Positions 32,904-41,400 of a stretch of DNA of 64,000 nucleotides are shown one piece after another. Each line of letters begins with the position of its first letter. Position 1 is the first letter of the stretch. The position numbers and the translations under genes are program-made. The stretch covers positions 7,225 through 71,224 of the forward strand of contig CAZAEE010000006.1 of the NCBI GenBank assembly GCA_964484325.1, in the 5' to 3' direction. The notes beneath the pieces were generated by a model that saw only the letters and a list, made by a program, of their open reading frames with translations, was not told where the DNA came from and did not search any database. Source of the DNA: CAYLXX01 sp964484325. GTDB taxonomy: Bacteria; Patescibacteriota; Microgenomatia; UBA1406; GWC2-37-13.

Positions 32904-33248
32904 ATGGTACGTGTTAAACCCGGTGTTCAAACCAGAAAAAGTCATAAGAAAACCCTCCACCTTGCCAAAGGTTACTGGATGAGTCGTCATAAACAGATTA
33001 AGAAAGCCCAAGAAGCCGTTCTTCATGCAGGGGAGTATGCCTTTCATGGCCGCAAAAGACGCAAACGAGATATGCGCTCTCTTTGGATAGTACGCATGAA
33101 TGCCGCTTTACGTGAACATGGAGTCACTTACTCTTCATTCATCAACAAACTTAAAACAAAAAACATTGGCTTGGACCGTAAAATTTTGGCACAACTTGCT
33201 TCTGAACATCCCGCAGTATTTAAAAATATCGTTAAACAACTCAAGTAA
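32904..33248 (+). CDS. rplT: 50S ribosomal protein L20
   Basis: A 114-residue protein with the L20 landmarks: MVRVKPGVQTRKSHKK at the start, AKGYWMSRHKQIKKAQEAV, the DMRSLWIVRMNAA segment that contacts 23S rRNA, and YSSFINKLK. Full length, last gene of the infC run. The next gene, pheS, has its own promoter in the 75-base gap. Confidence 0.97.
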   Translation: MVRVKPGVQTRKSHKKTLHLAKGYWMSRHKQIKKAQEAVLHAGEYAFHGRKRRKRDMRSLWIVRMNAALREHGVTYSSFINKLKTKNIGLDRKILAQLASEHPAVFKNIVKQLK

Positions 33249-33288
33249 GTAAACTTTCATAATTTAATCATATTTATTTTAAAAATAA

Positions 33289-33317
33289 GTGACAATTTAC
33301 TCCTGATATGATATAAA
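33289..33317 (+). promoter_or_regulatory. pheS promoter
   Basis: GTGACA (33289-33294), a 17-base spacer, TATAAA (33312-33317), then 6 bases to the ATG. Confidence 0.68.
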
Positions 33318-33323
33318 TGTATC

Positions 33324-34370
33324 ATGGGAGACGCGCGGGAGCTACTGCAACAATTTTCCAAAGAATTAAGCGAAACTTCGACACTTGAAGACTTACATGG
33401 TCTTGAGATAAAGTATCTTGGTCGAAACGGTGCCATCAACAAACTACTTCAAAACATTGCTGATATTCTACCGGGGAAACGAAAAGAGTATGGCCAGTCA
33501 GTCAATGAGGTTAAAAACCAAGTAACTTCCCAACTCTCAGACAAAAAAAACCATTTACTGACAAACGCAGATGTTTCCGAACAAATCGACGTTACGCTTC
33601 CTGGCAAACAGTATGAAAAGGGAAGTCTTCATATGGTGACGTACGCTGTTGAGGAAATTAGCCGCATTTTTGAGAAGCTCGGTTTTATCCGTATGTCTTA
33701 CCCTGAAGTGGAGTGGGAGTATTTTTCGTTTGAAGCGTTAAACATGCCACCCGGTCATCCAGCACGCGATGACTTCGAAACGTTTTTCATCGATGCTCAC
33801 GAAAACAAGAAACTTGGTCGCATGTTGCTCACTCCTCATACCTCTTCCGGCCAAATTCGTGAAATGCAGCGTGTTCATGGTCAACCACCGATACGCATGA
33901 TCAATATAGCTAAAACATATCGTCCCAACTGGGATGCTACTCATACACCGATGTTTCACCAGTTTGAAGGACTGTGTATTGATAAAAATATTACGATTGC
34001 CAACTTGAAGGGTACAATCGATTACTTTGCCAAGGAGTTTTTCGGCGAAGAAAGACAAACACGATTAAGACCATTTCATTTCCAGTTTACGGAGCCTTCG
34101 TTTGAAGTTGATATCACCTGTGACATCTGTGGGGGAAAAGGTATGATTGACGGGGTAAAATGTAAAGTTTGCAAATCCGGCTGGCTTGAGTTAGGTGGAG
34201 CTGGTATGGTCCATCCAAACGTCTTAAAAGCTGGTAGCGTCAAGCGCGGATACACTGGCTGGGCGTTTGGTATTGGCATTGAACGGGTAATGATGATGAA
34301 AGAGGGATTTAAGCTGAACGACTTGCGCATTATTTACGATGGCGACATCAGATTTCTTGAACAGTTTTAA
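33324..34370 (+). CDS. pheS: phenylalanyl-tRNA synthetase alpha subunit
   Basis: Catalytic alpha chain of the (alpha-beta)2 PheRS. An N-terminal coiled-coil (~1-85) is followed by the class II core: LPGKQYEKGSLH, HPARDDFETFF, LLTPHTSSGQIREM, motif 2 around RMINIAKTYRPNWDATHTPMFHQFEG, and motif 3 GWAFGIGIERVMM. An insertion with four Cys (CDICGGKGMIDGVKCKVC) looks like a small zinc knuckle. 348 residues is normal. pheT starts 3 bases after the stop. Confidence 0.96.
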   Translation: MGDARELLQQFSKELSETSTLEDLHGLEIKYLGRNGAINKLLQNIADILPGKRKEYGQSVNEVKNQVTSQLSDKKNHLLTNADVSEQIDVTLPGKQYEKGSLHMVTYAVEEISRIFEKLGFIRMSYPEVEWEYFSFEALNMPPGHPARDDFETFFIDAHENKKLGRMLLTPHTSSGQIREMQRVHGQPPIRMINIAKTYRPNWDATHTPMFHQFEGLCIDKNITIANLKGTIDYFAKEFFGEERQTRLRPFHFQFTEPSFEVDITCDICGGKGMIDGVKCKVCKSGWLELGGAGMVHPNVLKAGSVKRGYTGWAFGIGIERVMMMKEGFKLNDLRIIYDGDIRFLEQF

Positions 34371-34373
34371 GCT

Positions 34374-36359
34374 ATGAATATAAAAATTACCTATAACTGG
34401 CTTTTGGAGTATCTTGAGACAGATGCTGATCCGCAGGAGATACAAAGGTTCCTATCTTTGTGCGGTCCCTCGATTGAGCGGGTTGAGAAAGTAAAGGATG
34501 ATTATATTTTTGATATTGAAGTAACTTCAAACAGAGTTGACGTTGCGAGTGTTTTTGGTATAGCTCAGGAAGCTCAAGCAATTTTACCCCAGTTTGGTAA
34601 AAAAGCGACACTTAAAAAAAATCCATTAACTCTTTACACATTTACCTCTCTTGGAAGAAGTGCTAACGAATCGACCCTAACAATTGCACCAATTGATCCA
34701 AAACTCTGTTCTCGATTTACCGCTATCATTTTGTCAAACGTCACGCTTGGCCCCTCTCCAGAGCTAATACGTCAACGTCTTCAGTGGTGCGGTATTTCAT
34801 CAATTAACAACGTGGTCGATATTTCAAACTACCTGATGATTACTTTAGGCCAACCGACCCATATGTTTGACTATGATAAAATCGCCGGTCACTTCATGAA
34901 ACTTCAAGAAAGCCAAAAAGGGGAAAAATTAACAACCCTTGATGGACGAGATATTCGTCTCCCAGGAGGAGACATCGTCATCGAAGACAAAAAAAATCTT
35001 ATCGATCTGTGCGGTATTATGGGGGGGCTCAACTCAGCTATTTCCTCGGGCACAAAAAATATTGTTTTCTTTGTACAAACGTACAATAAACGCAAAATTC
35101 GTCGGACTTCAATGACGACTGGTCAACGTACTATGGCTGCCACATACTTTGAAAAGGGACTTGATGAAGAGCGCGTCGAACCAACACTTATGTACGGTAT
35201 AGAGTTGTTAAAGCAATATGCTAGTGTACATATTAGCTCTAAACTGTATGATATTTACCCGAAACCTTTTACACCAACGACCATTAAAGTCACTCAAAAA
35301 GATATTACCCGTATCATGGGAGTCGAAGTTGAGATAAAAAGGATTGCTGATATTCTGCAACGGCTGGGTTTTGGTATTCAAGTAACTGGTACTACCTGTA
35401 TGGTTTCGGTACCATCATTTCGCAAAGACGATGTAACAAAAAAAGAAGACGTGGCCGAAGAGGTAGCCCGCGTTTATGGGTATCATAATCTGCCCAATAT
35501 CATTCAGCCGACAGTGCTTGTGAAACAGCCGCACGATATCGATATGCTTTTTGAACTGCAGAAAAAGATCAAATATTTTTTCAAATATCGTGGCTATCAC
35601 GAGATTATGAACTACTCTATGATCTCAAAGGGAACGATTGAAAAACTTGATAGTAAAGTCGAGGAGCACTTGGCAATACAAAATACTATCTCTGAAGAGA
35701 TTAAGTACATGCGAACTTCTCTTATTGAATCTCTTGTTAAAAATATTGCCGATAATCAGGGCAAAAAGGATCCGTTGAATTTTTTTGAGATTGCCAAAGT
35801 GTATTTACCGAAAAAAAATGAACTTCCCGATGAAAAATTTCGCCTCGGCATAGTCACGACTACAAATTTTTTTGCGTTGAAAGGACTGATCGAGTTACTG
35901 CTAAAAAATTTTAATATTACCTACCATTTTGAATTATCCCAGAATCATTTTTTAAGTGAGGGGACTCAAGCCAGTCTTATGATCGACTCACCTATTGGGG
36001 TTATTGGTAAACTAAAACCTCTATACAAAGAGCGACTCAACTTACAAACAAACGTGTATCTGGCAGAAATCGATCTTGCACCTATAATTCTTAAGTACAA
36101 AGTTCTTCCTTCTTACCAAGAATCGTCACAATATGCAGTTGTCAAGCTTGATCTAACTGTACCATTGTCTCCAAGTATGCGCTATGAGGAACTCAAGAAA
36201 AAAGCATTTGAAGCATCTGCTCTTCTTAGAAACTTAGAAGTCATTGATATTTTTAAACAAAATGTCACGCTCAGGTTTTATTTCTCAGATCTCGCAAAAA
36301 ATCTTTCTGAGGAAGAAGCTAAAAAAGAGTTAGAGGCTATTAAAAAAGTCTATGGATAA
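34374..36359 (+). CDS. pheT: phenylalanyl-tRNA synthetase beta subunit without EMAP/OB insertion
   Basis: The beta chain recognises tRNA-Phe and edits. 661 residues compared with about 800. The first ~45 residues (ITYNWLLEYLET...) run straight into FDIEVTSNRVDVASVFGIAQ of domain B1, so the EMAP-type tRNA-binding OB fold normally inserted there is absent. B3/B4 (GIMGG...), B5 (ITRIMGVEVEIKRIADIL) and the catalytic-like core are present, and the C-terminus (LDLTVPLSPSMRYEELKKK...) is the anticodon-binding FDX-ACB domain. It overlaps the UDG gene by 8 bases. Confidence 0.94.
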   Translation: MNIKITYNWLLEYLETDADPQEIQRFLSLCGPSIERVEKVKDDYIFDIEVTSNRVDVASVFGIAQEAQAILPQFGKKATLKKNPLTLYTFTSLGRSANESTLTIAPIDPKLCSRFTAIILSNVTLGPSPELIRQRLQWCGISSINNVVDISNYLMITLGQPTHMFDYDKIAGHFMKLQESQKGEKLTTLDGRDIRLPGGDIVIEDKKNLIDLCGIMGGLNSAISSGTKNIVFFVQTYNKRKIRRTSMTTGQRTMAATYFEKGLDEERVEPTLMYGIELLKQYASVHISSKLYDIYPKPFTPTTIKVTQKDITRIMGVEVEIKRIADILQRLGFGIQVTGTTCMVSVPSFRKDDVTKKEDVAEEVARVYGYHNLPNIIQPTVLVKQPHDIDMLFELQKKIKYFFKYRGYHEIMNYSMISKGTIEKLDSKVEEHLAIQNTISEEIKYMRTSLIESLVKNIADNQGKKDPLNFFEIAKVYLPKKNELPDEKFRLGIVTTTNFFALKGLIELLLKNFNITYHFELSQNHFLSEGTQASLMIDSPIGVIGKLKPLYKERLNLQTNVYLAEIDLAPIILKYKVLPSYQESSQYAVVKLDLTVPLSPSMRYEELKKKAFEASALLRNLEVIDIFKQNVTLRFYFSDLAKNLSEEEAKKELEAIKKVYG

Positions 36360-36906
36360 AACGAAAGCTCTTGAACAAATTGCTGAGGAAATTGAACAGT
36401 GTCAAATTTGTCAAGAGGGAAAGGGTGGGAAAGCTGTTCCGGGCGAAGGTGACCCAGACGCGGATATCGTTTTCATCGGTGAAGCACCAGGAAAACAAGA
36501 AGCAAAAACCGGTCGGCCGTTTATCGGACGATCTGGTCAGTACTTACGAAAAAATATTCGTGAACTACTCAAGTTGAAAGTGGAGGACGTATTTATCACC
36601 AGTCCTGTCAAATATCTACCAGATCGCGGCACTCCAACATTTGAGGATATTGCTCACGGCCGAATTCATTTGATGAAACAATTGAACGTTCTTGAACCAA
36701 AAGTTATTGTCCTTATGGGATCAGTTGCTACACAGGGTGTTTTAGAAGAAAAAATTCCGGTTATGAAAAAACACGGATCAACAATTAAAAAGGATGGTAA
36801 ACTATACTTTTTGACAGTTCACCCTGCAGCCGCTATCCGATTCACAAAGCTTCGTACAGTATTTGAAGGAGATTTTAAGCTGTTAAAAAAATTATTAGAA
36901 CAATAA
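36352..36906 (+). CDS. family 4-type uracil-DNA glycosylase with incomplete Fe-S site
   Basis: A 184-residue protein that matches family 4 UDGs: GEAPGKQE (43-50) as the motif A loop, GRPFIGRSGQYL (54-65), and HPAAAIR (157-163) as motif B. The family excises uracil from DNA to start base-excision repair and normally holds a 4Fe-4S cluster on four Cys. Here Cys17 and Cys20 remain, but the other two positions are Tyr88 (VKYLP instead of VKCRP) and Gly103 (IAHGR instead of IAACR). It starts inside the end of pheT and begins a run of nucleotide-maintenance genes. Confidence 0.85.
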   Translation: MDKTKALEQIAEEIEQCQICQEGKGGKAVPGEGDPDADIVFIGEAPGKQEAKTGRPFIGRSGQYLRKNIRELLKLKVEDVFITSPVKYLPDRGTPTFEDIAHGRIHLMKQLNVLEPKVIVLMGSVATQGVLEEKIPVMKKHGSTIKKDGKLYFLTVHPAAAIRFTKLRTVFEGDFKLLKKLLEQ

Positions 36907-37368
36907 ATGAGAAAAATCAATTCGGTCGCAATCTGTGCCAGTACATTATTTTATCCAACTGCGATCGAAGTAAGTAAAAAGTTAAAAACGCTGAAAATAC
37001 AGCCTAAACTTCCTTGGGGAGCTATCCAAATGATAAAAAGTAAGGATTTTAACGCTGATGATTATAAAAATGATTTTGAAGAAAAAGGAGTAAATGGTGG
37101 CTTTCGTATTAAAGCTAAACTTATTTTAAATCATTTCAGAAAAATAAGAAGTTCAGATGCAATACTTGTCATAAACGAAACAAAACATGGTCACGCTGGA
37201 TATATCGGTGGCAATGTCTTAATGGAAATGGCTGTTGCTATATATGACAAAAAACCTATTTTTATATTGAATCCTGTGTCTCCGAAATTACAGTATTATG
37301 CCGAAATCATGGGCACTTTGCCAATAATGTTAGACGGAGATATTCTCAATATCAAAAAATATATATGA
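36907..37368 (+). CDS. nucleoside 2-deoxyribosyltransferase-like protein
   Basis: A 153-residue Rossmann-like protein. SVAICASTLFYPTAIEVSKKL opens it, SSDAILVINETKHG lies in the middle, and YIGGNVLMEMAVAIYDKKPIFIL (~98-121) has the G-x-x-x-E-[IM]-A pattern of the nucleoside deoxyribosyltransferase-like fold, whose Glu is the nucleophile in true transferases. Such proteins exchange bases between deoxynucleosides or hydrolyse nucleoside phosphates. It begins directly after the UDG stop codon (no gap) and overlaps the MazG-like gene by 4 bases. Confidence 0.72.
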   Translation: MRKINSVAICASTLFYPTAIEVSKKLKTLKIQPKLPWGAIQMIKSKDFNADDYKNDFEEKGVNGGFRIKAKLILNHFRKIRSSDAILVINETKHGHAGYIGGNVLMEMAVAIYDKKPIFILNPVSPKLQYYAEIMGTLPIMLDGDILNIKKYI

Positions 37369-37724
37369 ATAAGACAAGTGATATTTTAAAACTTCAACAA
37401 CATGTAGTTGATTTTCGTAATAAACGTGATTGGAAACAGTATCATGGACCTAAAGAAAGTGCCATTGCACTTGTACTTGAAGCTGTAGAACTCCTTGAGC
37501 TTTTTCAGTGGAACAATGAGAAAGAAGTGAAGGAATATCTTCAATCTCCGCGTTTCCAGGAAGTTAAAGAAGAAGTGGTTGATGTTTTATATTGGGCACT
37601 TCTTATTGCGTTTGATCTTAAGATTGATATTAATAAAGAATTTGTTAATAAAATGAAAAAGAATAACAAAAACTATCCAGTTAAAAGAGCAAAAGGTAAA
37701 CATATAAAGTATACTGAGTATTAA
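37365..37724 (+). CDS. MazG-like / dCTPase-type NTP pyrophosphohydrolase
   Basis: A 119-residue all-alpha protein. The metal-binding pattern E39xxE42 with E70xxD73 (ALVLEAVELLELFQW and KEEVVDVLYWALL) is that of the MazG/RS21-C6 superfamily, which hydrolyses (deoxy)nucleoside triphosphates to monophosphates and removes abnormal dNTPs. It overlaps the upstream gene by 4 bases and sits 2 bases before a Nudix gene. Confidence 0.88.
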   Translation: MNKTSDILKLQQHVVDFRNKRDWKQYHGPKESAIALVLEAVELLELFQWNNEKEVKEYLQSPRFQEVKEEVVDVLYWALLIAFDLKIDINKEFVNKMKKNNKNYPVKRAKGKHIKYTEY

Positions 37725-37726
37725 CT

Positions 37727-38167
37727 ATGCCAATACCAACTGATCCAGAAAAACAAAAGTACATGTTTTCAGATGATATGAAGTTTGCTCAGAAAATCAT
37801 TTTATATCATCCGGATCATCCGAATAAATTTCTGGCACTTAAATCCAGCCCGTCCCATCCAACTGGCGGTGATCAATGGGATTTACCGGGAGGCAATGTG
37901 TTGTATGGTGAAAATCATATGGACTCATTACTTCATGAGATTCAAGAGGAGACTGGAGTTCGTGCAAGAGATGTTGTTCCGGTTGAAATAGTCACTCGCA
38001 TGGAGCCAGAATATTATCTCCTGCTTATCGGCTACAAAGGCAAGGCTGTGTCGGAAAAAGTGAATCTCAGTGAAGAGCACACCGAGCATCAATGGGTGAC
38101 AAATGAGCAGTTTCAGCAATTAGAAACTCCTCAAGTATTTAAAGACTTTGCCCAAAAATATGCATAA
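37727..38167 (+). CDS. Nudix hydrolase
   Basis: A 146-residue protein with a Nudix box GGNVLYGENHMDSLLHEIQEETGV, matching Gx5Ex7REUxEExGU except that the usual Arg before the first Glu is His. Nudix enzymes hydrolyse nucleoside diphosphates linked to another group, including oxidised dNTPs. The substrate is unknown. Its 3' end overlaps the next Nudix gene by 8 bases. Confidence 0.87.
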   Translation: MPIPTDPEKQKYMFSDDMKFAQKIILYHPDHPNKFLALKSSPSHPTGGDQWDLPGGNVLYGENHMDSLLHEIQEETGVRARDVVPVEIVTRMEPEYYLLLIGYKGKAVSEKVNLSEEHTEHQWVTNEQFQQLETPQVFKDFAQKYA

Positions 38168-38678
38168 ACTCTACACAATTGTAGATAAGAATGACAACAT
38201 AATTGGATATAAATCGAAATCAGAAACTACCAAAAGTGATATCTACCGAGTATCTGTATTAGTTCTTTATAACTCGAAGCAAGAAATATTACTGGCTCAA
38301 AGAGCACTAACTAAATCTCATGATCCGGGAAAGTGGGGATTTTCAGCAGTCGGCACAGTGGAAAAAAATGAAACATATGAAGAAAATATCATTAAGGAAG
38401 CAAAAGAAGAAATTGGATTAGATATCGACAATTCTCAACTAATTAAAGGATCAAAATATCTCCACAAAGAAAATTTTAATTTCTTCTATCAACTTTTTTA
38501 CTATAAATTAGATAGACTAATAAACGAATTTAGTCCGCGACTCGGAGAAGTTAAAGATATTAGATGGATTAATGTTAATGATTTACTGAAAGATACTGTA
38601 GAACATCCCGAAAAATACGTTGTAAAAACCGGCAAAATATCAAAGGACTTACTAGAAAAAAAGTTTCTTAATGAGTAG
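38160..38678 (+). CDS. Nudix hydrolase, isopentenyl-diphosphate isomerase-like subgroup
   Basis: A 172-residue protein starting at the ATG that overlaps the previous stop. It opens with YTIVDKNDNIIGYKSKSE, as in IDI/YfcD-type Nudix proteins. The Nudix box GTVEKNETYEENIIKEAKEEIGL follows the GX5E...EEIG pattern with Lys for Arg. It could clean nucleotides or act on an isoprenoid or other diphosphate; there is no other isoprenoid gene nearby. Its 3' end overlaps the convergent PBP gene by 11 bases. Confidence 0.82.
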   Translation: MHKLYTIVDKNDNIIGYKSKSETTKSDIYRVSVLVLYNSKQEILLAQRALTKSHDPGKWGFSAVGTVEKNETYEENIIKEAKEEIGLDIDNSQLIKGSKYLHKENFNFFYQLFYYKLDRLINEFSPRLGEVKDIRWINVNDLLKDTVEHPEKYVVKTGKISKDLLEKKFLNE

Positions 38679-41235
38679 GCGTCGGACTTGGGGCAGGGGA
38701 GGGGGTAGGGTTACCGGAATCCCAAGGTCTATTTACACCAAAACGGATAGTTGATTCGGCACTTTTATCTTTATCGTTTTGGGCGTTGACTTTCAACTCA
38801 TACACTCCGTCGTCAAGGTGAATATGTTCATCAATATCTTTTTTATCTTCGTTAAATATCTTCACTTCTGAGCCATTGATAATAATTTTCACCGTTCTTA
38901 TAGCAGCGACTGAACCAATTCGCGCTTTCACCTCAACATCGTTTGAGTCTAGCTGTGCATGATCGCTTGGAGAAGTAATCGAAACTGCCACATCATCAGC
39001 ATTGTTGCTTGAGATTTCTGTTGGTGGTTTCAGTTTGTCATCCGTTTGGTCTTTTGTCCAATCGTTTATCGCGTCCTGCCAGCGATTTTTACCATCAGTT
39101 GAGACGGGATCGTTTTCGGTGAAGACGATGTAATCTTTTTCATCATAATTACCGTTTCTGATTTCAACTTCATTAGCCAACTTCCCAGTTGAGCGGGAGA
39201 TCTTTAGTTTTTTATAAAACGGTGCCACGTCTTTTGGTTCAGTCCCTTCAACAAAATATTCAGATCGAGTTTGTTGACTATCTTTTGGCAAGCCGCCAAG
39301 ATACGCATCAATTTGAAGTGCTTTCACGTTATCGGGTTTATTGGCAATGCCGTCTGGATACTTTTTCAAGGCCTCAGTCATAATTTTATACCAGATAGAG
39401 GAGGCACCCGTAACACCCGAGGCAATTTTCGGATCCATCGGCGAGTTGTCGTTGTTACCGACCCAGACGCCTACGGTGATTGAGTTTGTAAAACCAACTG
39501 CCCAGTTATCGCGTTTATCGTTTGTCGTACCAGTTTTCACGGCGACAGTTTTACCCGGAACGTGTAAATAGGAGTTCGGGCCAAACTCAAGCGTTCGAGC
39601 AACATTGTCTGACAGAATGTGGGACGTTAGAAACGCTGTTTCGGGCGAAAAGACACGTCGCTCTCGGGGTTTAGACGCTTTATAAAGTTTTTTTCCGCGA
39701 TAGTCTGTGATCTCTGAATAAAGCTGGACGTCGCGTTTGATTCCACTTGAGGCAAGCACGGTATAGGCCGAAGTAAGATCTAGTAAGTTCGTCTCGCCGC
39801 CTCCGAGTGCTACCGCCAGTCCAAAGCGTTTCATATTATCCTCAGTCGGTTGATACGAGTGGAGTCCACTTTCGTAGCCTTTCTCCAAGAAATCTCGTAA
39901 ACCCACCATAGCCAGAAGCTTCACAGCCGGAATGTTCATCGAGTTTCCTAGTGCAAAACGAAGTTGCATCGGACCATGGAACTTACCGTCATAATTGACC
40001 GGTATGTATTCTGGCATTTGATCACCGTTATAGAAGGGAGTTTTGACATCCATGATCACTGTTGCCGGTGTGTACCCTTTTTCAAATGCAAGCGTGTAGA
40101 TAATTGGTTTAAGAGCTGAGCCTGGTTGACGCTGGCCTGAGCCGGCGACATCAAACTTACCGTACTCCTCGTTGTTGAAATCATAGGAGCCAACGTAGGC
40201 TAGAACTTCTGAGGTTTTAGAGTCCAGAACAACCACTGCACCATTGCCGACTTTGGCGCTCTTTAAGCCTTCAATTTCATCTTTCACAATCTGTTCAACT
40301 TTTTTTTGCAGATCTGAGTCTATGGTCGTTTTGACCTTCAAGCCTTGCTGGGTGGCTGCCACGCCATACTGTTTCTCAATCTGATTGCGCACATAAAACA
40401 CATAATGCGGGGCGGTGATTGCTACTCTGGGAGCCGAAAAGTGATATGTGTCTACCTGGGAATCAGCTGCCAGCTCCTGTTTTTTATCGATATACCCATC
40501 TTCTCGCATGCGCCGCAAGACATTTTTAGCCCGACCCTTCCAGGCATCTTTTGTACCTATATAAGGTGAATAATACGTCGGACTCTGGGGCAAACCGGCG
40601 AGAATGGCAGCTTCAATAATACTTAAGTCTTTTGGTTCCTTGTCAAAGTACCCTTTTGAGGCAGCACCAACACCATAGTACGTTCCGCCGTAAGGAGCCT
40701 CATTCAAATACATCTCAAGAATCTGGTCTTTCGTATATTTGCGCTCGACTTCTGAAGCAAGAATCGCCTCTTTTACTTTGCGGCCGATACTACGCTCTGA
40801 AGTCAACAGAACATTTTTAATAAGCTGCTGAGTGATGGTGGAGCCACCTTGAACACCTCGGCCAAGCAACGTGTTAATAAAAGCTCGAATAATCCCAAGC
40901 TGAGAAATACCGTTGTGCTTATAGAAATTTTTGTCTTCGATAGCTACAGTACCTTCTTTCAGGTATTTTGAAATGTCAGCTGATGCCACTGGCACCCGAT
41001 TTTTATCTTTATAAATCTCGTAGAGTACTTTGCCATCCCGATCATAAAAAACGGTTGAGTCACTGGTGACTTCGCTTAACTTGCCAGGAGACGGTAAGTT
41101 GCGACCATACCAGGCAAAAACAAAAAGCGACGCCAGAAAACCAAAAAGTATCAACCCTCCCAAACCAATGAGCCCCCAAAGAATCAGTTTTTGACTAAAC
41201 GTCTGAGATGAAGAAAATCGTCTCGAACGATACAT
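38668..41235 (-). CDS. class A penicillin-binding protein (PBP1A-like)
   Basis: An 855-residue bifunctional peptidoglycan synthase anchored by one membrane helix (~20-42). The GT51 glycosyltransferase domain (~60-235) has catalytic Glu100 in EDKNFYKHNG and the GGSTITQQLIKN motif. The transpeptidase domain (~330-620) has SxxK at Ser373 (GSALKPI), an SMN-type motif and KTGTT. The C-terminal ~120 residues form an Ig-like domain followed by a PTPSPAPSPTPT tail. It polymerises and crosslinks peptidoglycan outside the membrane. The ATG is 8 bases after a minus-strand TATACT (41244-41249). Confidence 0.94.
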   Translation of the reverse strand: MYRSRRFSSSQTFSQKLILWGLIGLGGLILFGFLASLFVFAWYGRNLPSPGKLSEVTSDSTVFYDRDGKVLYEIYKDKNRVPVASADISKYLKEGTVAIEDKNFYKHNGISQLGIIRAFINTLLGRGVQGGSTITQQLIKNVLLTSERSIGRKVKEAILASEVERKYTKDQILEMYLNEAPYGGTYYGVGAASKGYFDKEPKDLSIIEAAILAGLPQSPTYYSPYIGTKDAWKGRAKNVLRRMREDGYIDKKQELAADSQVDTYHFSAPRVAITAPHYVFYVRNQIEKQYGVAATQQGLKVKTTIDSDLQKKVEQIVKDEIEGLKSAKVGNGAVVVLDSKTSEVLAYVGSYDFNNEEYGKFDVAGSGQRQPGSALKPIIYTLAFEKGYTPATVIMDVKTPFYNGDQMPEYIPVNYDGKFHGPMQLRFALGNSMNIPAVKLLAMVGLRDFLEKGYESGLHSYQPTEDNMKRFGLAVALGGGETNLLDLTSAYTVLASSGIKRDVQLYSEITDYRGKKLYKASKPRERRVFSPETAFLTSHILSDNVARTLEFGPNSYLHVPGKTVAVKTGTTNDKRDNWAVGFTNSITVGVWVGNNDNSPMDPKIASGVTGASSIWYKIMTEALKKYPDGIANKPDNVKALQIDAYLGGLPKDSQQTRSEYFVEGTEPKDVAPFYKKLKISRSTGKLANEVEIRNGNYDEKDYIVFTENDPVSTDGKNRWQDAINDWTKDQTDDKLKPPTEISSNNADDVAVSITSPSDHAQLDSNDVEVKARIGSVAAIRTVKIIINGSEVKIFNEDKKDIDEHIHLDDGVYELKVNAQNDKDKSAESTIRFGVNRPWDSGNPTPSPAPSPTPTH

Positions 41236-41249
41236 AGACTATTAGTATA

Positions 41250-41264
41250 GCATGTTTACCATGC
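41250..41264. repeat. inverted repeat between divergent promoters
   Basis: GCATG-TTTAC-CATGC, a 5-bp palindrome with a 5-base centre, directly between the -10 boxes of the PBP gene (minus) and the 34-residue membrane protein (plus). Placement fits an operator shared by both; no binding protein is evident. Confidence 0.3.
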
Positions 41265-41282
41265 AGTAGGTATAATATAACC

Positions 41283-41387
41283 ATGGCCAAACGCTTTAAA
41301 ACCGAAACAATTTGGAAAGTTATTATTACAGTGTCTTCAATTCTTTTGATACTTTCCAGCCTGGCACCATTGCTTTTGGTAAAGTGA
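41283..41387 (+). CDS. 34-residue single-helix membrane protein
   Basis: A 34-codon frame starting 6 bases after TATAAT (41271-41276). It has a basic N-terminus (MAKRFKTETIWK) followed by a hydrophobic helix rich in Ile, Leu and Ser and a final Lys. It is divergent from the PBP gene and 13 bases upstream of recG. The strong -10, exact leaderless spacing and clean signal-anchor layout argue that it is real. Function unknown. Confidence 0.5.
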   Translation: MAKRFKTETIWKVIITVSSILLILSSLAPLLLVK

Positions 41388-41400
41388 ACTTTGTTTATCT

